In this document: piece after piece, positions 1 to 6,585 of the stretch
How positions within the stretch are numbered: position 1 is the first letter of the stretch
How the letters are laid out: each line of letters opens with the position of its first letter
Assembly: GCA_910577735.1 (NCBI GenBank)
Contig: CAJTOO010000042.1
Location: forward strand, 1 to 16,624
DNA length: 16,624 bases
Origin: an uncultured Lachnospiraceae bacterium
GTDB taxonomy: Bacteria > Bacillota > Clostridia > Lachnospirales > Lachnospiraceae
Direction of reading: 5' to 3'
Notes under the pieces: model-generated
The model's database searches: none
The model's input: only the letters and a program-made list of their open reading frames with translations
What the model was told of the DNA's origin: nothing
Program-made: the position numbers and the translations under genes

Positions 1-190
1 CCTTTCCAAAGACAAAATAAATAATCGGTCCAAAAAGCAAAAGGACTACAACAATTACAAGCCACATGGTTTTGTTCCCAAAGCGATAGCGTGGGTGTCG
101 TAGAACGTGTCTTACTGCTGTTACTGCAAGAGCAATGTCTATCAGCAGAACGGGAACAAGTAATGGCAGAATTTCAAATAACGTGTTCAA
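1..190 (-). CDS. PLDc_N / YxlE-like small membrane protein (partial)
   Basis: The gene runs off the left edge of the window, so only its first 63 codons are visible. It begins at a TTG codon preceded by AGGAGG at 8 nt spacing; no ATG fits better. The product starts MNTLFEILPLLVPVLLIDIA and has two hydrophobic segments (about residues 3-24 and 44-60) separated by a basic stretch with several Arg and His. This is the layout of the phospholipase D nuclease N-terminal (PLDc_N) family, which includes B. subtilis YxlE. It is a small integral membrane protein with no enzymatic activity expected. In Bacillus, yxlE lies in the sigY operon ahead of ABC transporter genes yxlF and yxlG, so an ABC transporter may follow outside the window (inference). 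Its promoter carries the same operator as the regulator gene on its right. Confidence 0.75.
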   Translation of the reverse strand, partial: MNTLFEILPLLVPVLLIDIALAVTAVRHVLRHPRYRFGNKTMWLVIVVVLLLFGPIIYFVFGK

Positions 191-221
191 TATTTTTACC
201 TCCTATTTTATCGTTTCAATA

Positions 222-250
222 ATATTATCATAATGATAATATAAAGTCAA
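222..250 (-). promoter_or_regulatory. SigA promoter with palindromic operator, upstream of the YxlE-like gene
   Basis: On the minus strand a TTGACT -35 box (245-250) and a TAATAT -10 box (222-227) are separated by exactly 17 bp. A perfect palindrome with two 10-bp arms and a 1-nt centre (222-242, core TATCATnATGATA) covers the -10 box and most of the spacer. A protein bound there would block RNA polymerase. The same core occurs in the same register in the promoter at 856-884. Confidence 0.8.
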
Positions 251-255
251 TAGAA

Positions 256-279
256 ACCGTCCCTCTGATTTGGGACGGT
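256..279 (-). terminator. Hairpin just downstream of the HTH gene, probable terminator
   Basis: An 8-bp perfect stem (256-263 with 272-279, arm ACCGTCCC) with an 8-nt loop lies 4 nt past the stop codon of the regulator gene and before the next promoter. On the minus strand it is followed by only a short T-rich run (TTTCTATT), so termination may be partial. Confidence 0.6.
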
Positions 280-283
280 CATT

Positions 284-826
284 TTATTTATCTGTATTTT
301 CTGCCGGAGATACGATTACGCCTATCGTCCGCAGCTTGCGCTCCGAGTTGGGTGCATTGTTTTTTACTGCGCTGATTAATTGAGAAATATTTGCTATAAG
401 AGAAGTCAATTCATCATCAGAAAGATATAGTGGGGAAAGTGAAAATCCCGTCATATCTTTTTTGATATTGATATTCGGAGAGTGGCAATATTCCTGAAAC
501 TGTTTTGCAAACCCAATGAAATATTGCATGAAATACTGCATATAAAGTTCGCCGGAATTTTTCTCGACGATTGTTTCTATATCGCTGCTGAGGTTATGTG
601 CCAGCGAATAAGTTTTTTCTACCGTACCGCGCACCTGTGTTTCTTCCACCACCTGTAAAATACCATCGCTTAACATTTTTTTGAGATGCCGGTATAAGGT
701 AGCTTGGGGAATGTCGGTATAAATATCGGCTAACTGTTTCGCAGTTGCTTTCCCCTGTGAATGTATTTCAAGCAGTAATTTACATTTCACCGGATTTGTA
801 ATGCACTCCATAAGCCTATCTGTCAT
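284..826 (-). CDS. Winged helix-turn-helix transcriptional regulator (ArsR/HTH_20-like)
   Basis: The 180-aa product has an N-terminal winged helix-turn-helix. Residues about 5-75 include the segment KATAKQLADIYTDIPQATLY (helix-turn-helix) and a wing ending in a Lys-Thr-Tyr strand. The remaining 100 residues are helical and look like a dimerisation or effector region without recognisable ligand motifs. The start is fixed by a strong AGGAGG-type site just upstream of ATG. The gene has its own promoter (856-884) and is followed by a hairpin, then the promoter of the YxlE-like gene. Both promoters carry the same palindromic operator, so it most likely represses itself and the membrane gene, and probably an ABC transporter beyond the window (inference). 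The signal it senses cannot be told from sequence. Confidence 0.85.
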   Translation of the reverse strand: MTDRLMECITNPVKCKLLLEIHSQGKATAKQLADIYTDIPQATLYRHLKKMLSDGILQVVEETQVRGTVEKTYSLAHNLSSDIETIVEKNSGELYMQYFMQYFIGFAKQFQEYCHSPNINIKKDMTGFSLSPLYLSDDELTSLIANISQLISAVKNNAPNSERKLRTIGVIVSPAENTDK

Positions 827-855
827 CTTTCACCCTCCTGCGTTGATATGTGAAA

Positions 856-884
856 ACATTATCATTTTGATACTAAAAAGTCAA
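856..884 (-). promoter_or_regulatory. SigA promoter with operator, upstream of the HTH regulator gene
   Basis: On the minus strand TTGACT (879-884) and TAATGT (856-861) are 17 bp apart. The spacer and -10 edge contain TATCA-TTT-TGATA (860-872), a slightly degenerate version of the palindrome at 222-242. Register, spacer length and flanking AAAGTCAAT are the same as in that promoter, which points to one repressor acting on both. Confidence 0.75.
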
Positions 885-1147
885 TCGACACTTTGATATA
901 ACGCAATTAAAAATATGAAACATTTTTTCGGTGTATGTTTGGCATTTTTGAAAATCCCCCGTAGTAGGAAGTAGAAAAATATTTCTTAAACTTTTCTAAA
1001 ATCTTCGGCAAAATCGCCTTGTCTGGTGCAGTAGATAGTGAAAGAAAATTTATCACAAAGCGGGTAGAAAAACCGCTTGCAAACGTCTTGTCAGCGAAAG
1101 GGAGCTGCTTATGGAAAAAGGATTGCATCTTTGTTATAGGTAAAATA
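885..1147. other. Intergenic stretch with weak hairpin, no supported gene
   Basis: No gene can be supported here. A minus-strand reading frame of up to 99 codons (907-1206) overlaps the 3' end of the next gene, lacks a convincing ribosome site and has no recognisable domain. A 6-bp stem (1058-1063 with 1073-1078, AAGCGG/CCGCTT) with a loosely T-rich 3' flank on the minus strand may end transcription of the gene at 1148-1792, but it is weak. Confidence 0.35.
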
Positions 1148-1792
1148 TCATTGCCCGGCAGAAAACATGGCTCTCCGGATATTCTCCTGCCAATATGAGC
1201 TGTCAAAGTAGCTTCCGCTTTTGGGCAGATTCTTGAACATATTCATGATCATGTCATACGTCATGGATGACGTGTCAATCTCCAGTTCCTTCCCGTCCTT
1301 TGACTTGATTACGGTGCCGTTTGTCCCCACAAATGCAGTCGTGTTGTCATCAAGGTGCTGAATTATTCCTGTCATTTCCGCGAACTTTTTCAGCCACGAC
1401 TCTCCTGTCTCCTTGCACATTTCCTTGAGTTTCTCAACATCCTCTCCCGTCATATAAGGGTGTTTTCCATCTCTGACATACCATGAAAAACCAGTTTCTT
1501 TGTCCGTATATTTCGGGTCTGTTGCTGCCCATTCTTCCAACGTCTTGCCATTGTACCATGTGGTCAGGCCGCTGTCATTCGAAACGGTGCTTTCATCCTG
1601 CCCCATTAATGGGTTGGTGGATTTAAATGCTTCGTATATGTCCTGCACATTGGCATTCTGCCTTGTGTCTGTGGGAGCGGATGCCCCTGCCGCCTGTTGC
1701 TGCGGGTAGAACTGTCCGGCCTTACTCTTGTTGTACGTATTCGTTGATACATTGTTCTGATAATAATTCTGTCCTATTCCATTTACACTCAT
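1148..1792 (-). CDS. Uncharacterised 'MSVNGIG' family protein
   Basis: This 214-aa protein of unknown function starts MSVNGIGQNYYQNN, almost the same as the protein at 9242-9931 (MSMNGIGSNYCYMG). Residues about 15-50 are low-complexity and rich in Gln, Ala, Ser and Asn. The folded part (about 50-214) has Trp/Tyr-rich and acidic segments, including GLTTWYNGKTLEEW, a helical Lys/Glu stretch, and an NGTVIKSKDGKELEID beta-like segment. There is no signal peptide or membrane helix. A GGAGG site lies about 7 nt upstream of the ATG. It is transcribed from a conserved 79-bp promoter-leader module (1820-1899) that recurs upstream of the gene at 6586-7191, which places it in the same regulon. I do not recognise a named function; the disordered, uncleaved N-terminus would fit a non-Sec export substrate, but that is speculation. 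Confidence 0.75.
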   Translation of the reverse strand: MSVNGIGQNYYQNNVSTNTYNKSKAGQFYPQQQAAGASAPTDTRQNANVQDIYEAFKSTNPLMGQDESTVSNDSGLTTWYNGKTLEEWAATDPKYTDKETGFSWYVRDGKHPYMTGEDVEKLKEMCKETGESWLKKFAEMTGIIQHLDDNTTAFVGTNGTVIKSKDGKELEIDTSSMTYDMIMNMFKNLPKSGSYFDSSYWQENIRRAMFSAGQ

Positions 1793-1819
1793 TTTTCAAA
1801 TCCTCCATTGTCATTAATC

Positions 1820-1899
1820 TGATATAAAGATTTCACTGTCATAAAGTAAGGAAACCTGTCATCTGCTAATAATACGAAGCAGCGCTCTAAAAAGTTTCA
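1820..1899 (-). promoter_or_regulatory. ECF-type promoter and conserved leader, copy A
   Basis: On the minus strand GAAAC (plus 1894-1898, in context TGAAACTTTTT) and CGTATTATTAG (starting at 1876) are separated by 17 bp. This is the classic arrangement of ECF sigma promoters (AAC -35, CGT -10). The block 1820-1898 aligns without gaps to 7225-7303, with about 66 of 79 positions identical by hand count. The conserved part includes the region after the -10 box (AGGTTTCC). Confidence 0.6.
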
Positions 1900-1934
1900 A
1901 TTATCTTATCTTTTCCATATCACTTCAAATGAAA

Positions 1935-1971
1935 ACCGCCGCATATGGTGGTTAGCCATCGCTGCGGCGGT
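1935..1971 (-). terminator. Terminator hairpin, repeat copy 1
   Basis: A 9-bp stem ACCGCCGCA/TGCGGCGGT (1935-1943 with 1963-1971) contains an inner ATGG/CCAT stem. On the minus strand it is followed by TTTTC. It lies 26 nt past the stop of the cupin gene, so it should end the AraC-cupin transcript. A near copy lies at 4820-4853. Confidence 0.7.
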
Positions 1972-1997
1972 CTGTGCATCTTATCCTTTTATTCTAT

Positions 1998-2381
1998 TCA
2001 GCATAAAGCAGGCATAAACTTGGCAAACAGATATAACCCCTCTGAACCTGCGGTGACCTCATGTGGTACCTCTGCTTGCATGATGGATATTGTACCGGGT
2101 TCATACACAATAGTGCTTCCTGCATTTACACAGCTTCCATGTCCTTTTATCACCTCATGGGTTTCCAGCTGCGTTTCGTGGATATGATTCCCAATACTAC
2201 AATCCGGAGCAATCCGCACCAAATGATAACTAAACTTCCCCTCTGTGTCCTTCGCTGTTATGATGTGCTTCAGTTCCACACCTTTAAATGTCGGATGCTT
2301 TGACCATCCAACCCCCGCAAAACCCGTCTCCTTTTTAGGCAGAGCTAATTTACCATTGTTAAACAATTCAAATGTATCCAT
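1998..2381 (-). CDS. Small single-domain cupin protein
   Basis: The 127-aa product is a single cupin barrel. Cupin motif 1 is complete: GNHIHETQLETHEVIKG gives the HxH(x)4E(x)6G pattern, so the two His and the Glu would bind a metal. Motif 2 is seen as YEPGT followed by VPHEV, which supplies the third His. The ATG at 2381 is chosen because GGAGGT lies 5 nt upstream; a longer frame reaching 2423 has no ribosome site. The gene follows the AraC regulator gene after 83 nt on the same strand and is closed by the hairpin at 1935-1971. A weak promoter (AAGACA, 17 bp, TATGAT) may lie in the gap. The substrate is unknown; dioxygenase, isomerase or sugar/metabolite sensor roles are all possible for this fold. 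Confidence 0.85.
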   Translation of the reverse strand: MDTFELFNNGKLALPKKETGFAGVGWSKHPTFKGVELKHIITAKDTEGKFSYHLVRIAPDCSIGNHIHETQLETHEVIKGHGSCVNAGSTIVYEPGTISIMQAEVPHEVTAGSEGLYLFAKFMPALC

Positions 2382-2464
2382 TCTGCACCTCCGATTAAAT
2401 ATGTGATCTGACTTACGTTTCAATCATAATCTCCGGAAGCAATCATGTCTTGTAAAAAATTGCC

Positions 2465-3211
2465 CTATGTACTCTGCCCTATCTGCTTTTTGGAACGGAT
2501 ATATTCTGACGGAGATATCCCGACAATCCTTCGGAAAGCCTTGTCAAAGTGGCTCTGGTCATAAAATCCCATTTCCGCGGCAATCCTGCTGATTGTCTTT
2601 TCCGCATCCAGCAATCCCTGTGATTTCCGTATGCGGTTCTGGATACAGAACTGATGCGGCGTCATTCCGACACTGCTTCTAAACTTTCTTATGAAATAAT
2701 ATTTACTGACAAAAATATCTGCCGCCAATGTTTCTACAGGCAGTTCCTGTTCCGGATGGCTGGTGATTTTATCAGCCAGAATTTTTATGCCTGAATCCAT
2801 CGCTTTCCATCTGTTGTCCAGGTGGTGATAAACCTCCCGCACGGAACCCAATAATCTGTCTTTCTGTTCCTTCCCGAAAATCCCTCGTGCCGCTGCATCT
2901 TCTGACAGTTTACGAAGAATCTCCTCTGATGTTTCTATATCATTTGCCTCTATAAAGGCAATTCCGATACACACAGACAACAGACGCGCTTCTCTTGCCT
3001 GTCGCACAGAATGTATCGCATAAGGCGGGATGATAAACACATCCCCTCTGTGGCACGCCACTTCCCTGTTTTCCAAACAAAGGATAACCGTTCCCTGCAT
3101 GACTATTGATATAACATAATGGCTTACATGGTTATGGGCATCAAAATGCTTATCAATATTCTCTGACAACACAAACTCGATTGGGTATTCAGCGCATTGA
3201 TAGTATTGCAT
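2465..3211 (-). CDS. AraC family transcriptional regulator with N-terminal cupin domain
   Basis: The 248-aa product has the standard AraC layout. An N-terminal cupin-like effector domain (about residues 15-90) carries HNHVSHYVISIVMQG and the GDVFIIPPYAIHSV segment. The C-terminal AraC/XylS DNA-binding domain (about 150-245) has two helix-turn-helix units: ETLAADIFVSKYYFIRKF and ISRIAAEMGFYDQSHFDKAF, ending in the typical GISPSEYIRSKK. The ATG is preceded by CAGGAG at 6-7 nt. It lies between the uncharacterised gene at 3350-3889 and the cupin gene on the same strand and could be co-transcribed with both. The likely target is the adjacent cupin gene (inference). The effector is not evident, but cupin-type AraC proteins usually sense sugars or small aromatic or amine compounds. 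Confidence 0.92.
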   Translation of the reverse strand: MQYYQCAEYPIEFVLSENIDKHFDAHNHVSHYVISIVMQGTVILCLENREVACHRGDVFIIPPYAIHSVRQAREARLLSVCIGIAFIEANDIETSEEILRKLSEDAAARGIFGKEQKDRLLGSVREVYHHLDNRWKAMDSGIKILADKITSHPEQELPVETLAADIFVSKYYFIRKFRSSVGMTPHQFCIQNRIRKSQGLLDAEKTISRIAAEMGFYDQSHFDKAFRRIVGISPSEYIRSKKQIGQST

Positions 3212-3349
3212 TTCTTCACTCCTGTCAGTTCCCGTTCTTCTGCTTACAGTTTATCTAATCTTTTAACAGCTCTCCGCTGCTCTTCCCTGTTCCGGTCTCC
3301 ATGGCTGCATTCTGTTCTGTACCTATTGACATACTCTGAAAATGCTCGT

Positions 3350-3889
3350 CTATGCCCTCGCATCAAAGCCGCCCTGCACTTCCGCAGCCCCGGCATTCAT
3401 CCCCTGCCTTGCTGCCCGGAACGCAGCATAGTAGGCAGTCTTCAAAGCCCCATGTACCTTCGTCTCTGCTTTTGATTCCTTCTCCTGCCAGCCTACACCC
3501 GCAGTATAGGTCAGTATCTCGTCACCATTTTCGTCATACACATGGACCGCAGAGCCCGCACCGTCTGACTGGAACTCTGCTTCATACGGCTCGCCAAACA
3601 GGAGGCGCAGCCGCCTCTCATCTGCCTTCTGTATCTTCTCCATATCTGCCATTCCCCGGCTGACCTTTCCCATCAGCGCCGCCCTGTCTGGTGCAACTTT
3701 GGCAACCTCGCTTTTCCGCAGGGCGAGGAACTTATTTCCCATATAAACGTTCTGAGACGCGTCCTCCCTGGCATATTCAATTATCTTCTCCCGAAGGGAA
3801 TCCGACAATTTCCAATCTTTCCTGGATGATGTCTTTCCTGCCCCAGTACTATCTGCCTGGTGACTTTTTACAATTCCTGTTATATCCAT
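3350..3889 (-). CDS. Uncharacterised 'MDITGI' protein, paralogue of the 8602-9204 product
   Basis: This 179-aa protein of unknown function starts MDITGIVKSHQADS, with no signal peptide or membrane helix. It is a paralogue of the protein at 8602-9204. Both have an SEV-containing segment ending in PDR (SEVAKVAPDR here), a YDENGDEILTYTAGVGW segment in the last third (YDKNGEMVATYSNNGW there), an Ala-rich helix, and the C-terminus FDARA (FDAKA there). The central part is charged and helical. GGAGGATT lies just upstream of the ATG. A promoter-like element at 4043-4070 with ECF-like spacing lies about 150 nt upstream. The AraC gene follows after 138 nt. No enzymatic motif is visible; function unknown. 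Confidence 0.8.
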   Translation of the reverse strand: MDITGIVKSHQADSTGAGKTSSRKDWKLSDSLREKIIEYAREDASQNVYMGNKFLALRKSEVAKVAPDRAALMGKVSRGMADMEKIQKADERRLRLLFGEPYEAEFQSDGAGSAVHVYDENGDEILTYTAGVGWQEKESKAETKVHGALKTAYYAAFRAARQGMNAGAAEVQGGFDARA

Positions 3890-4042
3890 TCCAATCCTCC
3901 CTTCCTTTGCCGAAAGCCGCTATCTGTTACAGATATATCTCCTTTCGCATCTTTTCAACTGCTTCATAAATTTCGTCTGCGCCTGTTTCCCTGACGCTAT
4001 TGAGAGCATATCATCCGCTTCCTTATATGGATATATGGTATA

Positions 4043-4070
4043 TATCGACAAAAACGGGTATAAAGTTTTG
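4043..4070 (-). promoter_or_regulatory. ECF/SigD-like promoter upstream of the 3350-3889 gene
   Basis: On the minus strand AAAAC (in CAAAACTTTAT, plus 4060-4070) is followed after exactly 17 bp by CGATATAT. The spacing and the AAACTTTWT start match the elements at 1873-1898 and 7278-7303; the -10 differs (CGATAT instead of CGTATT) and also resembles the SigD/sigma-28 GCCGATAT box. The promoter overlaps no gene and points at the gene ending at 3350. Confidence 0.4.
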
Positions 4071-4082
4071 TTGATGGTTTCT

Positions 4083-4473
4083 TTATTTCCTGTTATATTC
4101 AGAAAGGAAAAGCCCCGCAACTGCCAGAAACGTCCCCATAACGGAAACCCACGTCACCGGCTCCTTCAGTGCCAGCACGGAGGTCACAACCGTTATGACG
4201 GGAACCATGTAAATATAAACACTGGTCTTAACCGCACCAAGCACCTTTACCGCAAGATTCCAGGTGACAAAACAGAGGGCGGACGCTCCCAGCCCAAGAT
4301 ACAGGATATTAAGTAAATGCGTCGCATTCGCAAACCGTTCCAGCCCCATTTGAAAATCAAATTTCCGCTGGCTTAAAATCCGTAAGCAGGACTTTGGTGG
4401 ATATGAATGTCGTCCCCCATATCATAATTGTGAACAGCGCCGCCAGATGCCCGACTGATTTACTATTCTCCAT
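4083..4473 (-). pseudogene. EamA/DMT family transporter, internally deleted
   Basis: Two pieces of one EamA (DMT superfamily) permease remain. The 5' piece (4357-4473) encodes 38 residues, including LAALFTIMIWGTTFISTKVL and ending DFKPAEI before a stop. This is the usual start of transmembrane segment 1 and the loop after it. The 3' piece (4083-4349) encodes about 88 residues covering the last three or four membrane segments, including SVYIYMVPVITVVTSVLALK. A full protein has about 300 residues, so some 170 are missing, and the two pieces are in different frames. The join (4348-4362) is a perfect inverted repeat ATTTGA-AAA-TCAAAT. The ATG at 4473 still has a GGAG ribosome site. The product cannot be a working transporter. 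Confidence 0.88.
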
Positions 4474-4642
4474 TGGATGCCTCTCTCCTTTCCTCAATCT
4501 GTCCACTTTCCCCTTTTTCCACAATCCCTATGACATAATGCTCATGGAAATGGCTCGGAAACGGCTGCATGATTCCCTCAAAGCGGTATGCCTCCATCCG
4601 CAATTCATCATCATACACCACCGTCCTTATTTCTTTTTTCAT
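4463..4642 (-). pseudogene. AraC family regulator, 5' fragment only
   Basis: A good ribosome site (GGAGGT, 7 nt) precedes ATG at 4642. The first 45 or so residues (from MKKEIRTVVYDDELRMEAY to FPSHFHEHYVIGIVEKGE) match the start of the cupin effector domain of AraC regulators that sit beside EamA transporters. After that the frame runs into Glu/Arg-rich sequence that is really the ribosome-site region of the EamA remnant, and stops at 4463. The rest of the cupin domain and the whole DNA-binding domain are missing. A deletion has joined the 5' end of the regulator gene to the start of the transporter gene. It is unrelated to the intact AraC gene at 2465-3211. Confidence 0.8.
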
Positions 4643-4663
4643 GTGGATTACCTCCCATTTCAC

Positions 4664-5001
4664 ATTTGAAATCTGTTAAGAGCCATTTTACCTCCTATTT
4701 TTACCTGCGTCTTGTAAAATATCTTCCTTTTTCAAATTTAAGTGGTATTGCTGGAAAAACCGCCTATAGACATTCCGCCTTGCACCTCACCGACGCTGCC
4801 GGTCTGCGGAAACGAAAAATCGCCGCATATGGTGGTAAGCCATCTGCGGCGGTTAGCTTTTATATTTCAGATATTGCAAAATGGGTTCAATATACTTTCT
4901 GCCTGATTCTGTGGGCAGATACACATAGCACTTTCACCGTATAGGACTTTTCATATTCACGCTCCAACCTGTTAAAACTCCCTTTCGCTTAACATGCCTG
5001 C
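4664..5001. other. Intergenic region with terminator and possible coding remnant
   Basis: This 338-nt gap holds the terminator at 4820-4853. Between it and the gene at 5002, the minus strand has a short frame (4853-4933) reading YVYLPTESGRKYIEPILQYL and ending in a stop just inside the hairpin, with an in-frame TGA after only six codons from the nearest ATG (4954). It looks like the tail of a degraded gene, but the family is not recognised. The rest shows no feature. Confidence 0.3.
4820..4853 (-). terminator. Terminator hairpin, repeat copy 2
   Basis: Stem CGCCGCA/TGCGGCG (4821-4827 with 4845-4851) plus a T-G pair, with inner ATGG/CCAT stem, followed on the minus strand by ATTTTTC. It is nearly identical to the hairpin at 1935-1971 (same loop, two bases shorter). 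It should end the transcript of the 7191-5002 gene pair. Confidence 0.72.
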
Positions 5002-6546
5002 TTATAAAACTTTCCTGAACTGATATTTATACATATCAGAATACATATTGCCGGAGTATTGTGGTGTCAGCCTCCCATCCAGTGCTCCCATATTTACCGC
5101 GAAACCGCTGTCCACTACAGAAAACGCCCCGTCTTTGAACTGGAACTGTGAAGTGAAATCGGGAATCCCAAGATCGCCGCTTATCCGGATATTTCCTATG
5201 ATATTTCTCAGTGCCTCCCTCATCTGCTCTGTCTTGGCATTATTCTTCGTATTGTTGATCAGGTTATCCGCCTTTTTCGGCAGCCCGCCAATCTTTCCGT
5301 CAGGCATCATATAAAGGTCTTCCAGAGAAATATCTGCTCCCGTGACTCCTTTCAGATAGCGCTGTACTTCCTGTATATCCATGGCATACCGGCATGTGTT
5401 GTAGGGCAGATTCCCCACGCTGTCTGCAATGCCTATGTAATACTGGTACATCTTGTCGCTGTACTTTTTTTCCACCAGTTTCTGCACCTGTTGACGGACA
5501 GTTTCATCCTCTATTCCGTCCACGGTCACCGTTCCATTGCTTCCAATCCGTACCTGCATCCCCTCTATGTCCTCACGGGAAATGCCCATGCCTTCCAGTT
5601 CTTTTACAAACTCGTCCGAAAAGCTGTTTTTCAGCTCCGCTTTCTGCTGCGCCTTTTCCGCATCTTTCAGATTGGCAAAGATTTTCACATACTCCCGCTC
5701 CGCCTCGCTTAAATCCTTACCCTCTGCCAGATCCTGCAGCAGTTCCTCCAACGTGCGCTCCCCCCTGTACTTCTTTTCTTCCGGCAGGCTGTCAAACTGC
5801 TTCTGGTGAAGCTGTTCCATCTCTTTACTATAATTTTGCTCTGTCTCCCGCAGGACTGCATTATATGCATCCAGATAATCCCGCCAGTTTTCATCCTTCC
5901 GGCTGTATGCGCTGTGAAGGTTCCCATATGCTTCCCTGACGGCATCTGACTTTTCATGCTCTTTATTTTCACAGACATGGAAACTAATCCTGTAAAAATC
6001 ATCCGGAGATACTTCTTCCCCGTTTCCGTTTTCTACCTTGAGGCAGTATTGCTTGGTATTGATGTCCCAGGTAGGAACGGTCAGTTTTTTTCGTCCCTCG
6101 CCATCCCACTCTGCCTTCCCCACCTGATTGCCGTATTCGTCATACAGGGTAAGATCGTAGTCACAGCCCTCCGGCATATCGATATAAACCTCGACGCCAA
6201 AGTAATTCCGTTGAAAGTTCACAAACGGGATGGAAAAGTTATAGAAATCCACATCCTCTTTATCACTGAGGCTTCCTTTCAGGCTGCTGGTCTCATCCTT
6301 GATCAGAAAGTTCAGGTCAAGAAATGCGCTGCCCTTATCCTTGTCACAAACCTCATAGGTGGTATGCGGTCTGCGGAACGTATTGTTGCTGCCAAGTGTG
6401 CAGGTATCCTCACGCAGTTCCATGTTCTTTCGCAGTTTTCCATCAAAAAATGCCTCTGTTTCTTTTCTCGACATGAAGAATATTGGCTTGTTCCTGAAAG
6501 CCGCTCCCCACGATGAATTTTGTTCCTTTACGTTACCGATCGCCAT
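5002..6546 (-). CDS. Large uncharacterised protein with PPC-like beta-sandwich domain
   Basis: This 514-aa protein starts MAIGNVKEQNSSWG. The ATG at 6546 is preferred because GGAGGG is 9 nt upstream; the alternative ATG at 6555 abuts the same site. Residues about 90-190 look like a pre-peptidase C-terminal (PPC) beta-sandwich: DKEDVDFYNFSIP, then VEVYIDMPEGCDYDLTLYDE followed by YGN, the usual D-x-D-x-Y...DYDL-x-LYD-x-x-G signature. Residues about 200-330 are strongly charged and probably coiled-coil, rich in Glu, Lys and Gln. The C-terminal part (about 330-514) has short beta segments (VRIGSNGTVTVDGIEDE) and ends in a Tyr-rich tail. PPC domains normally occur in secreted proteins, yet there is no Sec signal. 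It lies 39 nt after the gene at 6586-7191 and shares its promoter. Function unknown. Confidence 0.8.
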   Translation of the reverse strand: MAIGNVKEQNSSWGAAFRNKPIFFMSRKETEAFFDGKLRKNMELREDTCTLGSNNTFRRPHTTYEVCDKDKGSAFLDLNFLIKDETSSLKGSLSDKEDVDFYNFSIPFVNFQRNYFGVEVYIDMPEGCDYDLTLYDEYGNQVGKAEWDGEGRKKLTVPTWDINTKQYCLKVENGNGEEVSPDDFYRISFHVCENKEHEKSDAVREAYGNLHSAYSRKDENWRDYLDAYNAVLRETEQNYSKEMEQLHQKQFDSLPEEKKYRGERTLEELLQDLAEGKDLSEAEREYVKIFANLKDAEKAQQKAELKNSFSDEFVKELEGMGISREDIEGMQVRIGSNGTVTVDGIEDETVRQQVQKLVEKKYSDKMYQYYIGIADSVGNLPYNTCRYAMDIQEVQRYLKGVTGADISLEDLYMMPDGKIGGLPKKADNLINNTKNNAKTEQMREALRNIIGNIRISGDLGIPDFTSQFQFKDGAFSVVDSGFAVNMGALDGRLTPQYSGNMYSDMYKYQFRKVL

Positions 6547-6585
6547 CTCCAACATCCCTCCATTGTATCCGGTCTCCTATTCTGT

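Noticed and set aside
907..1206. 99-codon minus-strand frame after the MSVNGIG gene
   Set aside because: It starts inside the 3' end of a better supported gene, has no ribosome site and no recognisable domain.
3255..3332. 25-codon frame starting MSIGTEQNAAMETG between two genes
   Set aside because: No ribosome site and no further support; length is within chance.
4853..4954. Possible gene tail ending YIEPILQYL
   Set aside because: Interrupted by an in-frame stop six codons from the only ATG and not recognised; kept only as a possible remnant.
5394..5939. 181-codon plus-strand frame opposite the 514-aa gene
   Set aside because: Cys/Pro/Ser-rich translation typical of the antisense of a coding frame; the minus-strand gene is clearly real.
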